This document shows positions 51,904 through 60,611 of a DNA stretch of 64,000 bases, piece by piece. The notes beneath the pieces were generated by a model. The model saw nothing but the letters and a program-made list of their open reading frames with translations, had not been told where the DNA came from and searched no databases. Source of the DNA: Chryseobacterium angstadtii (GTDB taxonomy: Bacteria > Bacteroidota > Bacteroidia > Flavobacteriales > Weeksellaceae); assembly GCF_001045465.1 (NCBI RefSeq), contig NZ_LFND01000001.1, forward strand, positions 930,001 through 994,000. The letters are read 5' to 3'. Within the stretch, counting starts at the first letter, position 1. Every line of letters starts with the position of its first letter. The translations under genes and the position numbers were made by a program.

Positions 51904-52298
51904 CTTATTTATAAACAATTTTGTTATTGATATTAATCTACAAAAATCGGGTTTTATTTTTAAAACAGGTCAAAAATAGGAAAACTATAACGATAGAATA
52001 AATCTATATACTCTTTATTTATTCTAATTTACAATACGTTTTGTCAAGAATCTGATTCCTGGTTTGTCTATTTTGAATTCAATATAATTTTCTAGCCGAC
52101 TCTGTTCATAATTTGATCAGCCAAACCGATTAATGTTAAATATGACCTTTAATTCTTCCGTTATCAGTTCTAAAAGGATCATTGACTAAGTTAAGTATTA
52201 TTTAACAGAATGTAAAACTAAATTTAATCATGTAATATGACTTTAATGACCGAATATTTTACAAAAACTTTTATATTTATCAGTTAAAAAAAGATCAG
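51904..52298. other. gene-free AT-rich intergenic region
   Basis: About 395 bp between two divergent genes. Near 52272-52279 the plus strand has TATATTTA, close to the -7 consensus and 20 bp before the HerA-like start. No other feature is recognised. Confidence 0.5.
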
Positions 52299-53825
52299 AT
52301 GGCAGATAAAACACAATTTATTGAAGAACTGAATGCAAGATATACTCCAAAGGGAGAACACATTATATTAGGAAAAGGAATGCTGGACGGAGAAGTGGTA
52401 CCGGAAGTAAATGTTACAATTCCTTTGAAAACAATCAACCGTCACGGTCTTATTGCAGGAGCAACGGGAACAGGTAAAACAAAAACACTTCAGGTTTTTG
52501 CCGAGCAGCTTTCCCATGCAGGAGTTCCTTCTTTGGTGCTGGATATCAAAGGTGACTTTTCAGGAATAGCCGAAGCCGGGCAGATGAACCCTATTATTGA
52601 AGAAAGATATGCTAAAACCCAGCTTCCTTATAATCCGCAGGCATTTCCTGTAGAGCTGATGAGTATTTCAGGAGGAAAAGGAGTGAAATTAAGAGCTACT
52701 GTTACAGAATTCGGGCCGGTTTTATTAAGCAAAATCCTTGAGTTGAATGATACCCAGCAGAGTATTATGTCCATTGTCTTTAAATACTGTGACGATAAAG
52801 GGCTTCCTCTTATTGATCTGAACGACCTGAAGAAAGTTCTTCAGTATGTCACCGACAATGCTCAGGGGAAAGCTGAACTGGCTGCTAACTACGGATCTAT
52901 AGCTTCCGCTTCTTTGGGAACGATCCTGAGATCTATTGTAGCATTGGAACAGCAGGGAGCATCTGATTTTTTTGGTGAACTTAGCTTTGATGTCCATGAT
53001 CTTCTTGAAACCAGAGATGGAAAAGGGGTGGTGAATATTTTGAGAGTTGCCGAAATTCAGAGTAAGCCGCAGCTGTTTTCCACATTTATGCTTTCGCTGT
53101 TTGCTGAAATCTATATGACATTCCCTGAAGAAGGAGACAGTGGAAAACCCAAATTGGTTCTGTTTATAGATGAGGCTCACCTTATTTTCGATGAATCATC
53201 AAAAGCGTTGCTCTCACAGATAGAGACAATGGTGAAGCTGATCCGTTCCAAAGGAGTCGGGATCTATTTTATTACCCAGATTCCAGGGGATGTTCCGGAA
53301 AATGTTTTATCTCAGCTGGGACTGAAGATTCAGCATGCACTAAGAGGGTTCACCGCAAAAGATAAAAAAGAAATTACCAAAGCTGTAGAAAATTATCCTA
53401 CAACGGAATTTTACAATGCATCAAGCCTGATTCAGAATCTGGGTATTGGAGAAGCATTTGTAACGGCTTTGGATGAAAAAGGAATTCCTACACCGCTGGT
53501 TCATACCTATCTGATTTCTCCAGAATCAAGAATGGACGTTTTAACTGACGCAGAAATTTCTGAATTAACAGGAAATTCTGCTTTAGTCGCTAAATATGAA
53601 GAGCCTGTTGACAAAGAATCAGCCTATGAAATACTGACCAACAGAATGGAGCAGGCCGCGCAGAATCCGGCCCCTACCCAAAGAGCAAAACCCGTAAAAG
53701 AAGAGCCAGGAATGTTTGAACAGGTCCTTCAGAGTAAAGCCGGAAGAACTTTTACAAGCACCTTAATGAGGGAAGGAGCCAAAGCCATTCTGGGAATGTT
53801 TGGTCTGGGCGGAAGAAAAAGATAG
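52299..53825 (+). CDS. HerA-like/DUF853 ATPase
   Basis: 508 residues. Walker A GATGTGKT at residues 54-61 and Walker B LVLFIDEAHLIF with a following arginine-finger type region (VKLIRSKGVGIYFITQIPGDVPE) identify the HerA/FtsK superfamily, DUF853 (YjgR) branch. The C-terminal tail is Pro/Gln-rich then ends FGLGGRKR. Some HerA relatives process DNA ends or serve in defence systems with partner nucleases, but no NurA-like or Sir2 neighbour is present, so the role is open. Preceded by a single promoter; not obviously in an operon. Confidence 0.88.
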   Translation: MADKTQFIEELNARYTPKGEHIILGKGMLDGEVVPEVNVTIPLKTINRHGLIAGATGTGKTKTLQVFAEQLSHAGVPSLVLDIKGDFSGIAEAGQMNPIIEERYAKTQLPYNPQAFPVELMSISGGKGVKLRATVTEFGPVLLSKILELNDTQQSIMSIVFKYCDDKGLPLIDLNDLKKVLQYVTDNAQGKAELAANYGSIASASLGTILRSIVALEQQGASDFFGELSFDVHDLLETRDGKGVVNILRVAEIQSKPQLFSTFMLSLFAEIYMTFPEEGDSGKPKLVLFIDEAHLIFDESSKALLSQIETMVKLIRSKGVGIYFITQIPGDVPENVLSQLGLKIQHALRGFTAKDKKEITKAVENYPTTEFYNASSLIQNLGIGEAFVTALDEKGIPTPLVHTYLISPESRMDVLTDAEISELTGNSALVAKYEEPVDKESAYEILTNRMEQAAQNPAPTQRAKPVKEEPGMFEQVLQSKAGRTFTSTLMREGAKAILGMFGLGGRKR

Positions 53826-54141
53826 TACCATTTTAAATTGTATTTCATAAAAAAATCCTGCTATGAAAATAGGATCAGCTTTTTATTGATATATTTTTTA
53901 TTATTTTAGCAGGATTGCCTTTATTGCTGTATAAAATCAACGGAAGAGAGTTGTTTTGTAAAAGAATCTGAATGTTTTTTTATAGTCCGATTTTTCCTGA
54001 TTAAAGATTTTCAGCAGATGCAGCGCCAGCCGTTATGGGTCTATGGCATGGGTTATGTACTGAAATGATTGTACCTGACTTTAGGAATAAAGGCGCAGAA
54101 ATTTAATAGTAATAAAAAAACAGCAGTATAACTACAACTCA
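53826..54141. other. intergenic region with a weak hairpin and a possible coding remnant
   Basis: An imperfect hairpin (ATCCTGCTAT/ATAGGAT with bulge) at about 53855-53875 may terminate the HerA gene. At 54035-54106 a 23-codon ORF begins MGLWHGLCTEM, protein-like but too short to call. Nothing else is seen. Confidence 0.4.
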
Positions 54142-55365
54142 ATGTATTCAATTATAGATATAGAAAGTAATGGTGCAGGTTATAGAAATGAATGCATTAT
54201 AGACATAGCCATCTACAGATATGATGGCCAGAAAATTACTGACCAGTTTATATCTCTCGTCAATCCCGAAAGTGACATCACTCCTTTTGTACAAAAACTG
54301 ACAAGTATTACCCCTAAAATGGTAAAAACTGCCCCGAAATTTCATGAAATTGCGAAAAGAGTCATTGAAATCACAGAAAATACAACATTGGTAGGGCACA
54401 ATATTGATTTTGATTACAGAATGCTCCGCCAGTCTTTCAAAAGGCTTGGCTATGAGTTTCAAATCAGTACTTTAGATACGATTCCTTTAGCGAAAAAAAT
54501 GATTCCTGACGAAGTAAGCTATTCGTTGGGAAAACTCGTAAAATCATTGGGAATTCCGTTAACGAACCATCACAGGGCAGATGGTGATGCAAGGGCAACA
54601 TTGGAACTGTTTAAACTTTTAATTTCAAAAGACACCGAAAATGAAATTATACAGAAGCAGCACGATGAAACCAATGCCAAAACTTACATCAATAAAATAA
54701 AAATCCTCACCCAGGATCTGCCTAATGAAAAAGGCTTTGTTTATTTTCAAAATGAGGACGGGAAAATCATTCTGTCCGATTATGTACAGGATATCAATAA
54801 GTTTTCAAAAAAAGTTTTTAATTCAAAATCTAAAAAATGGGAACACATCCAGAAGGAAGTGGAACAGATTAATTATGAACTTACAGGAACCGATATTATT
54901 GCTAAACTGATTCTCAATTCAAAAAATATCAAAAAGAGGGAAGTATTTCCTTTCGGACTTTATTTTAGGAATAATAAATACATCGTTGAAAAGAATAAGC
55001 TGAACAAAACGGAAAGACCGATTTTGAAATTTAAATCGTTTACGCAGGGTACAAAAGCTGTTCAGTTTATCAGTCAGCAGGAAGAGTTTAATGATGTGAA
55101 TGTTTTCCTGAAAAAGATAGATTTTAGAAAAAGAAATGAACTTTGGCTCGGACAGGGAAGAAAACTAGGCGAAAAGATGTTCCTGATCATTGATAACGGG
55201 AAAGTAATTTCTTACGGTTTCTACGATCTGTTTACCCAGATTCAGACCATGAGCAAGCTTACAAAACTGAAAATCGATCTTCCTTTATCTTCTGTAGATC
55301 TGCATAATGACCTGCAGCTGGCGCTCCTTCGTGGAGATTTTGAGACATTGCCCTTACCGAAATAG
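54142..55365 (+). CDS. DEDDh 3'-5' exonuclease fused to a degenerate GIY-YIG domain
   Basis: 407 residues. The N-terminal ~165 residues are a DnaQ-like exonuclease with the catalytic set Asp6, Glu8 (DIESNG), Asp89 (HNIDFDYRML), His144 and Asp149 (HRADGDA). Residues ~193-270 align with the UvrC/Cho-like GIY-YIG domain found after such exonucleases (LPNEKGFVYFQ; QINYELTGTDIIAKL), but the catalytic YIGKS is replaced by ILSDY and the glutamate of the LLLES motif by Asn (LILNS). The C-terminal 130 residues have no recognised motif. Nucleic-acid processing by the exonuclease domain is inferred. Confidence 0.85.
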   Translation: MYSIIDIESNGAGYRNECIIDIAIYRYDGQKITDQFISLVNPESDITPFVQKLTSITPKMVKTAPKFHEIAKRVIEITENTTLVGHNIDFDYRMLRQSFKRLGYEFQISTLDTIPLAKKMIPDEVSYSLGKLVKSLGIPLTNHHRADGDARATLELFKLLISKDTENEIIQKQHDETNAKTYINKIKILTQDLPNEKGFVYFQNEDGKIILSDYVQDINKFSKKVFNSKSKKWEHIQKEVEQINYELTGTDIIAKLILNSKNIKKREVFPFGLYFRNNKYIVEKNKLNKTERPILKFKSFTQGTKAVQFISQQEEFNDVNVFLKKIDFRKRNELWLGQGRKLGEKMFLIIDNGKVISYGFYDLFTQIQTMSKLTKLKIDLPLSSVDLHNDLQLALLRGDFETLPLPK

Positions 55366-55423
55366 ATAGAATGACCAAAACTGGTTATTTTAAATTGATT
55401 TAAGACATAAAAATCACAAAACT

Positions 55424-56098
55424 ATGATCAGTAAAAGACTGCTTACGACGCTGATGTTAAGTGTTTTCGCTGTTGTACTTCCAAAAGCGCAGAAAATATC
55501 TTTAAAATCCACAGATGTTATTCCATCTCAGGTAACAGCCAAAGAAGGGAATTATAAAGGCAAAAATGCTCTGGTTCTTGAAATTCAGGGAGAAGTAACC
55601 AATGAAAAGACATTGGCTTTAATCAAAAACATAGATTTTCATAACGGAACTATTGAAGCAACCATTTCGGGACAAACCAATTCAACAGCGAGTGAGACGG
55701 CCCGGGGTTTTGTAGGAATTGCTTTCCGCGTGGCCGGCGATATTTCTAAAATGGAAGTGTTTTACCTGCGTCCTACCAACGGACGTGCGAATGATCAGGT
55801 ACGCAGAAACCATTCTACCCAATACATTTCCTGGCCCGGATATCCGTGGGAAAAATTAAGAAAAGAGACCCCGGAAAAGTATGAGGCTTATGCTGATATG
55901 GTTCCCGGTGAATGGATCAAAGTAAAAATAGAAGTTAAAGGGGAAACAGCCAAACTTTATGTAAACGGAGCCTCCCAGCCCACACTGATCGTTAATGACC
56001 TGAAACAGGGCGGAAAACTTCGTGGAGGAATAGGGCTTTGGATTGGCCCAGGAACACTGGGACATTTTACAGATCTTAAAATAATGAAAGAAGATTAA
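55424..56098 (+). CDS. secreted LamG/DUF1080-like protein
   Basis: 224 residues. Signal peptide (LLTTLMLSVFAVVLPKAQ), then a concanavalin A-like jelly roll: FHNGTIEATISGQ, GFVGIAFRV, FYLRPTNGRANDQVRRNHS, PGEWIKVKIEVKGETAKLYV and the final GGIGLWIGPGTLGHFTDLKI. This layout matches 3-keto-disaccharide hydrolase/DUF1080-type and laminin-G-like domains, which bind or cleave sugars. No catalytic residue can be assigned. Monocistronic, starts 58 bp after the exonuclease gene. Confidence 0.75.
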   Translation: MISKRLLTTLMLSVFAVVLPKAQKISLKSTDVIPSQVTAKEGNYKGKNALVLEIQGEVTNEKTLALIKNIDFHNGTIEATISGQTNSTASETARGFVGIAFRVAGDISKMEVFYLRPTNGRANDQVRRNHSTQYISWPGYPWEKLRKETPEKYEAYADMVPGEWIKVKIEVKGETAKLYVNGASQPTLIVNDLKQGGKLRGGIGLWIGPGTLGHFTDLKIMKED

Positions 56099-56176
56099 TG
56101 ACTTATTTTCTGAATTTATAAAAGAAATATCATATTATATACATTATACTCATTTCCTGAAATAAAAAATAAATAG

Positions 56177-56184
56177 TATTTTTG
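56177..56184 (+). promoter_or_regulatory. -7 promoter element of the lysA leader transcript
   Basis: TATTTTTG, exact TAnnTTTG match, 20 bp before the leader-peptide ATG. It would start transcription about 12 nt ahead of that ATG and 165 nt ahead of lysA. Confidence 0.6.
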
Positions 56185-56203
56185 TAAAAAATAAAACGAA
56201 GCA

Positions 56204-56275
56204 ATGCAAAATTTTAAACAAATTAAGACTGGAAAAAAGGGAGCTGTAAAGTTCTCTAAGGTTTGGAATATTTAA
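56204..56275 (+). CDS. lysine-rich leader peptide upstream of lysA
   Basis: 23 codons beginning MQNFKQIKTGKKGAV and ending VWNI, followed by TAA. Six of 23 residues are lysine (positions 5, 8, 11, 12, 16 and 19). It sits between a promoter and a terminator hairpin just upstream of diaminopimelate decarboxylase, the last step of lysine synthesis. The arrangement is that of an amino-acid attenuation leader; there is no experimental evidence, and chance cannot be excluded for so short an ORF. Confidence 0.6.
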   Translation: MQNFKQIKTGKKGAVKFSKVWNI

Positions 56276-56341
56276 AAGAGTTGTCTTGCATAAAAAATAA
56301 TTAATGTGGCAGACTCTTTTGGTAAGAATCTGCCTTTTTTT
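56274..56341 (+). promoter_or_regulatory. predicted transcription attenuator of lysA
   Basis: Terminator stem GGCAGACTCTT (56308-56318) with AAGAATCTGCC (56324-56334), one mismatch, followed by seven T. Upstream, AAAAGAGT (56274-56281), which overlaps the leader stop codon, is perfectly complementary to ACTCTTTT (56313-56320) inside the terminator arm, giving an exclusive anti-terminator. GTCTTGC (56283-56289) can also pair with GCAGAC (56309-56314). A ribosome stalled on the late lysine codons (K16, K19) would leave the anti-terminator strand free. Confidence 0.6.
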
Positions 56342-56357
56342 ATGTTAAAATGAAATT

Positions 56358-57557
56358 ATGAATTCAAAAGAATTATTAAAGATTGCCAATGAGTTTGGCA
56401 CACCGGTGTACGTTTACGATGCGGAATCTATTAAAACTCAATACGAGAAACTTACATCTTCTTTTTTAAAACACACCAAGTTCTTTTATGCTGCTAAGGC
56501 ATTGACAAATATTAACATCTTAAAGTACGTCAAGAACTTGGGTGCTTCTTTGGATTGTGTATCAATAAATGAAGTCAAATTAGGGCTGAAAGCAGGATTC
56601 CCTAAAGAAAAAATCCTTTTCACACCCAACTGTGTAGACCTTGCAGAAATTGAAGAAGCAATGGTGCTGGGGGTACACATTAATATTGACAATATCTCAA
56701 TTCTTGAGCAGTTCGGGAATAAATTCGGAAACTCTTACCCTATTCTTGTAAGAATCAACCCACATATTTTCGCCGGCGGAAATTATAAAATTTCAACAGG
56801 CCATATCGACAGTAAGTTTGGTATTTCTATTCATCAGGTTCGTCATATCGAAAGAGTGATGAAAAGCACCAATCTTAATGTAGAAGGGCTTCACATGCAT
56901 ACGGGAAGCGAGATCAAAGATCCGGATGTTTTCCTTCAGGCACTGGATATCATGCTGGAACTGTCTGAGCATTTCCCTAATCTTAAATACCTGGATATGG
57001 GAAGCGGTTTCAAAATTCCTTACCAGGATAGTGAAGAAGAAACCGATGTAAAAACTTTAGGCAAGAAAGTAGAAAAAGTACTGTCCGAGTTTACAAAATC
57101 TACAGGAAGAAAGTTTGAATTGTGGTTCGAGCCGGGGAAATTCTTAGTAGGAAAAAGCGGTTATCTTTTAGTAAAAGCGAATGTAATCAAACAAACAACG
57201 GCGACTGTTTTTGTAGGGGTCAATTCAGGATTTAACCACCTGATCCGTCCGATGTTCTACGATTCTTACCACCTGATCGAAAACCTTTCCAATCCAAAAG
57301 GAGCAGAAAGAATTTATACCGTTGTAGGAAACATCTGTGAAACCGATACTTTTGCATGGGACAGAAAACTGAATGAAGTAAGAGAGGGAGACATTTTAGC
57401 CTTCCACAATGCAGGAGCTTACGGTTTTGAAATGAGCTCCAATTTCAATTCAAGATTAAAGCCTGCTGAAGTATTATTCTTAGACGGTAAAGCACACCTG
57501 ATCCGTAAAAGAGATGAATTTGAAGACCTGTTGAGAAATCAGATAGAAGTAATTTAG
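56358..57557 (+). CDS. lysA: diaminopimelate decarboxylase
   Basis: 399 residues, fold-type III PLP enzyme. The PLP lysine is K47 in FFYAAKALTN, with YVYDAESI before it. Other motifs: HMHTGSEI (His near 185), YLDMGSGFKIPY (phosphate-binding), EPGKFLVG with the substrate carboxylate site, and the C-terminal NICETDTFAWDR with the active-site Cys and GAYGFEMSSNFNSR. It converts meso-diaminopimelate to lysine. The gene starts 17 nt after the T tract of the putative attenuator. No other dap genes are adjacent, and a dispersed repeat follows. Confidence 0.97.
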   Translation: MNSKELLKIANEFGTPVYVYDAESIKTQYEKLTSSFLKHTKFFYAAKALTNINILKYVKNLGASLDCVSINEVKLGLKAGFPKEKILFTPNCVDLAEIEEAMVLGVHINIDNISILEQFGNKFGNSYPILVRINPHIFAGGNYKISTGHIDSKFGISIHQVRHIERVMKSTNLNVEGLHMHTGSEIKDPDVFLQALDIMLELSEHFPNLKYLDMGSGFKIPYQDSEEETDVKTLGKKVEKVLSEFTKSTGRKFELWFEPGKFLVGKSGYLLVKANVIKQTTATVFVGVNSGFNHLIRPMFYDSYHLIENLSNPKGAERIYTVVGNICETDTFAWDRKLNEVREGDILAFHNAGAYGFEMSSNFNSRLKPAEVLFLDGKAHLIRKRDEFEDLLRNQIEVI

Positions 57558-57566
57558 TCTGAGCTC

Positions 57567-57754
57567 AGGTTTGAGAGTCGGAGGGTTTTAGGGGTGAAAA
57601 GTTTCGGGATACGAGATACCGGGTTTCGGGATGCGAAGTGCGGGATTGGAATGTTTCACATTTCACTTGCGTAGCAAAATTGACCATTGACCTTTCTAAA
57701 TCTCAGCCTTAGCCTAAAAATCTGAAATCTTTCTATCCCGAACTCAAGTTAATC
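57567..57754. repeat. dispersed intergenic repeat, copy 2
   Basis: Shares with the copy at 42931-43146 the blocks GGTTTGAGAGTCGGAGGGTTT, CACTTGCGTAGCAAAATTG, TCTAAATCTCAGCCTTAGCC and ATCCCGAACT, in the same order and spacing. The middle differs: here a G-rich run of CGGGATACGAGA-like units replaces the TTTGAGAG tract. No ORF. Confidence 0.75.
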
Positions 57755-57774
57755 CAGATTCAGATATTAATAAT

Positions 57775-57809
57775 AAAAAAGACTCCGTGGTAATCCCCGG
57801 AGTTTTTTT
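57775..57809 (+). terminator. probable terminator downstream of the repeat
   Basis: AAAAAAGACTCCG ... CGGAGTTTTTTT hairpin with a loop of about 10 nt and a T tract; most likely ends lysA transcription. Confidence 0.7.
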
Positions 57810-57985
57810 GTTTTGGCCACATTGGGACCTTAATTCATTGAAATTTTAATATTTTATTGACATAGAAAGTATAATTTATTAGCTAAATTTGAGAGAGATA
57901 AGATTTTTTAATACTAAAATTACCATTCATTTCTTATCCGGTTCAGTATTCTATAACCTAAACAAACACCAAAAAAATAGTAATT

Positions 57986-59719
57986 ATGGCTAAAAATATT
58001 GCAGAGCAGATTGTTGAAATGCTCGAAAATGCCAATGTGAAAAGAATTTATGCAGTAACCGGCGACAGCCTTAATCATCTTAATATTGCCGTTAAAAAAA
58101 GCAGCATCCAGTGGATTCATGTCCGGCATGAAGAAGTAGGGGCTTATGCCGCCGCCGCTGAGGCTGAACTTGATGGTTTTGCCGTATGCGCAGGAAGCTG
58201 TGGACCGGGACATGTTCATCTCATCAACGGAGTCTATGAGGCACATAAATCCCATGTTCCGATGCTGGTGATAGCCTCCACCATTCCAAGCGATGAAATG
58301 GGGATGGACTATTTTCAGGAAACCAATACCATAAAGCTGTTTGACGATTGCAGCTATTATAATCAGATGATCACAAGGCCCGAGCAGGTACAGAGAACTT
58401 TGCAGACCGCCATTCAGCACGCGATTTCAAAAAAAGGAGTGGCTGTAATAGGACTTCCCGGAGATGTTTCGGAACTGGATGCCGAAGAAGGATCTACATC
58501 TGCACAGATATTCAGGACCAACCCCGTCATCAGGCCTTCTGATGATGAGCTGAAAAGTTTAGCCCATCTTATTAATGAAAGCAAAAAAGTGACCCTTTAT
58601 TGTGGAATAGGAGCCGGAGAAGCCAATGCTGAGGTCATTGAACTGTCTCAATTTTTAAAAGCTCCCGTAGGATATTCTTTCCGTGGCAAAATGGCCATCC
58701 AGCCTAATAATCCCAATGAAGTGGGACTTACGGGATTGCTGGGTTTTCCTTCCGCTTATCATGCCATGCACGAAGCTGATCTTGTCATTCTCCTCGGAAC
58801 CGATTTTCCTTACCAGAAATTTATGCCCGTAAAAAATAAAATTGTTCAGATCGACGAAAGCCCCGAAAGACTGGGAAGAAGAGCGAAACTGGATCTTGGA
58901 CTGGCTGGAGACGTGAAAGAAACCATTAAAGCCCTGCTCCCGCTGCTTCAGGAGAAAACAGATGTTCACTTCCTGAATGAGCAGCTGGCATTTTATGAAA
59001 AGGTAAAAGAAAACCAGCTGGCCTATGTGAAAGATTTTGGTAAAGAAGATGCTATTCAGCCCGAATATGTGGCTCATACCTTAGACCGCTTAGCGAAGAA
59101 AGACGCTATTTTTACCGTAGATACGGGAATGTGCTGTGTCTGGGGCGCCAGATTTATAACAGGAACAGGAGAACGGAAAATGCTGGGTTCTTTCAACCAC
59201 GGATCTATGGCCAATGCGATGCCGATGGCTATTGGAGCGGCTCTGGCTCATCCGGGCAGGGAAGTTATTGCCATGTGTGGCGACGGTGGCCTTTCGATGC
59301 TTCTGGGGGATATGGCGACTATCTTTCAGTATAAACTTCCGGTAAAACTGATAGTGTTCAACAACAGAACCCTCGGAATGGTAAAACTGGAAATGGAAGT
59401 GGGCGGCATGCCGGATAATGAAACCGATATGATCAACCCGGATTTTGCGATGGTGGCACAGGCAATGGGCTATCCCGGTAAAAATGTGCATCAGCCTGAA
59501 GAAGTAGAAGCTGCCATTAAAGAATGTCTCACTTACAACGGGCCTTATCTCCTGAATATCTTTACCAATCCCAATGCACTGGCGCTTCCGCCGAAGATCG
59601 ACTTTGATCAGGTTCTGGGAATGACCAAATCTATGACTCAGCTCATGCTTGGCGGCAAGATGGAAGAAGTTCTGGAGACCGTAAAAACCAATTATAAACA
59701 TATCAAAGGACTGCTATAG
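57986..59719 (+). CDS. poxB: thiamine-dependent pyruvate oxidase (PoxB-like)
   Basis: 577 residues. The activating Glu lies in VRHEEVGAYAAAAEAEL (residues 47-63). TPP/Mg binding is MCGDGGLSMLLGDMATI with the Asn of FNNRTLGMVK, the same arrangement as E. coli PoxB (GDGGFSMLMGDF and FNNSVLGFV). The middle FAD-binding type domain has GIGAGEANAEV and LGTDFPYQKF. The PoxB reaction is pyruvate plus a quinone (menaquinone here) to acetate and CO2 at the membrane. Acetolactate synthase is less likely given these segments, but the electron acceptor is inferred. Confidence 0.88.
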   Translation: MAKNIAEQIVEMLENANVKRIYAVTGDSLNHLNIAVKKSSIQWIHVRHEEVGAYAAAAEAELDGFAVCAGSCGPGHVHLINGVYEAHKSHVPMLVIASTIPSDEMGMDYFQETNTIKLFDDCSYYNQMITRPEQVQRTLQTAIQHAISKKGVAVIGLPGDVSELDAEEGSTSAQIFRTNPVIRPSDDELKSLAHLINESKKVTLYCGIGAGEANAEVIELSQFLKAPVGYSFRGKMAIQPNNPNEVGLTGLLGFPSAYHAMHEADLVILLGTDFPYQKFMPVKNKIVQIDESPERLGRRAKLDLGLAGDVKETIKALLPLLQEKTDVHFLNEQLAFYEKVKENQLAYVKDFGKEDAIQPEYVAHTLDRLAKKDAIFTVDTGMCCVWGARFITGTGERKMLGSFNHGSMANAMPMAIGAALAHPGREVIAMCGDGGLSMLLGDMATIFQYKLPVKLIVFNNRTLGMVKLEMEVGGMPDNETDMINPDFAMVAQAMGYPGKNVHQPEEVEAAIKECLTYNGPYLLNIFTNPNALALPPKIDFDQVLGMTKSMTQLMLGGKMEEVLETVKTNYKHIKGLL

Positions 59720-59810
59720 TGGTTTTGTTTTAAAAAAAATGTTTTGCAGCTCTGTTCCAGAGTGTATAATGGATATTGTTCATTAAAAATAATCACAATA
59801 CTTAATTCTG

Positions 59811-59838
59811 CTTCAGGTGAAAACCTGAAGTTTTTGTT
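59811..59838 (+). terminator. intrinsic terminator of poxB
   Basis: Stem CTTCAGGT/ACCTGAAG capped by a GAAA tetraloop and followed by a T-rich run. Confidence 0.9.
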
Positions 59839-59903
59839 TTTACTAAAACGTTTAAATAATTAACTTTGTTAAAGTAATTTTAATAATTAATGAATTCATT
59901 TCT

Positions 59904-60389
59904 ATGAAAGTTTTTACATTATTTATAGCACTCTTTACCGCCAATTTCATGTGGGCACAGCAGGACGTTGAAGACAGAGATGATAATCCGATCACGGAAA
60001 TCAATAAGAATCTTTTGAAAATAGACATCAAAGAACCGCTTTTACAGGTAGCTGTGAAGAACTGTAATGATTTTAAACCTGCCGCATTTGAAGGAGGTGT
60101 GAAGGTTTATAAAGAAACTTTACAGAAATATATGTATGATTATCTGAATTCAGATTTTTATGTACTGAACGGAGATTTCACATTTACGCTTACCATCGAT
60201 CAGACCGGAAAAGTAACCAATATTGAAGGAACGCCGAAAGTTTCCAACAGTAATTACTTTTTTGATGATATGAAATATGTGGTGAGGCGCATCAAAAAGA
60301 GCTGGACTCCTGCATCGTGCAATGGGCAGCCGGTTACCTCACAGATCAAACTTAAAATGAATTTTTCCTCTATAGCAACAGATCTGTAG
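59904..60389 (+). CDS. secreted TonB-C-like protein
   Basis: 161 residues. Signal peptide (FTLFIALFTANFMWAQ) then a domain resembling the TonB C-terminal fold: GGVKVYKETLQKYMYDYL, FTFTLTIDQTGKVTNIEG, and RRIKKSWTPASCNGQPVTSQIKLKMNF. Two cysteines (about 50 and 144) may form a disulfide. There is no membrane anchor beyond the signal, so it is not a complete energy transducer. Function unknown; secreted or periplasmic. Confidence 0.75.
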   Translation: MKVFTLFIALFTANFMWAQQDVEDRDDNPITEINKNLLKIDIKEPLLQVAVKNCNDFKPAAFEGGVKVYKETLQKYMYDYLNSDFYVLNGDFTFTLTIDQTGKVTNIEGTPKVSNSNYFFDDMKYVVRRIKKSWTPASCNGQPVTSQIKLKMNFSSIATDL

Positions 60390-60527
60390 GGAATTTATAT
60401 GACCTGAGCGTAACCCAAATGGATGACGAAAACATTCAGAAAAAAAACGATTACTCCCAGTTATCAGATATCTTTAGGCCTTTAGTTTTCCTAAAATAAT
60501 CTCCTGCCATTCTGTCACAATATTTTG

Positions 60528-60535
60528 TATCTTTG
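60528..60535 (+). promoter_or_regulatory. -7 element of the miaB gene cluster
   Basis: TATCTTTG fits TAnnTTTG, 76 bp before the chosen miaB start. Confidence 0.55.
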
Positions 60536-60611
60536 CAGACTAAACTGTTCAGACGTTAAATTCAGGAAATAAAATCCCGAACATGGAGTTCTGAACCTCA
60601 AATTGATTACT

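Noticed and set aside
52299..53825. HerA-like ATPase considered as part of an anti-phage defence system
   Set aside because: No NurA, Sir2, DUF4297 or other nuclease partner lies beside it, and the DUF853/YjgR branch is widespread outside defence islands.
54035..54106. 23-codon ORF MGLWHGLCTEM upstream of the exonuclease gene
   Set aside because: Possible decayed membrane-protein fragment, but too short and without start signals.
56204..56341. lysA leader considered as a lysine riboswitch (L-box)
   Set aside because: Too short (about 140 nt) and lacking the five-helix junction and conserved L-box cores; leader-peptide attenuation fits better.
59090..59701. 203-codon minus-strand ORF inside the PoxB-like gene
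   Set aside because: His/Phe/Arg-rich translation typical of an antisense frame; the plus-strand enzyme is certain.
60419..60499. 26-codon ORF beginning MDDENIQKKNDYSQL between the TonB-C-like gene and miaB
   Set aside because: Protein-like in composition but with no promoter of its own and no recognised family; could be a remnant, not supported enough to list as a gene.
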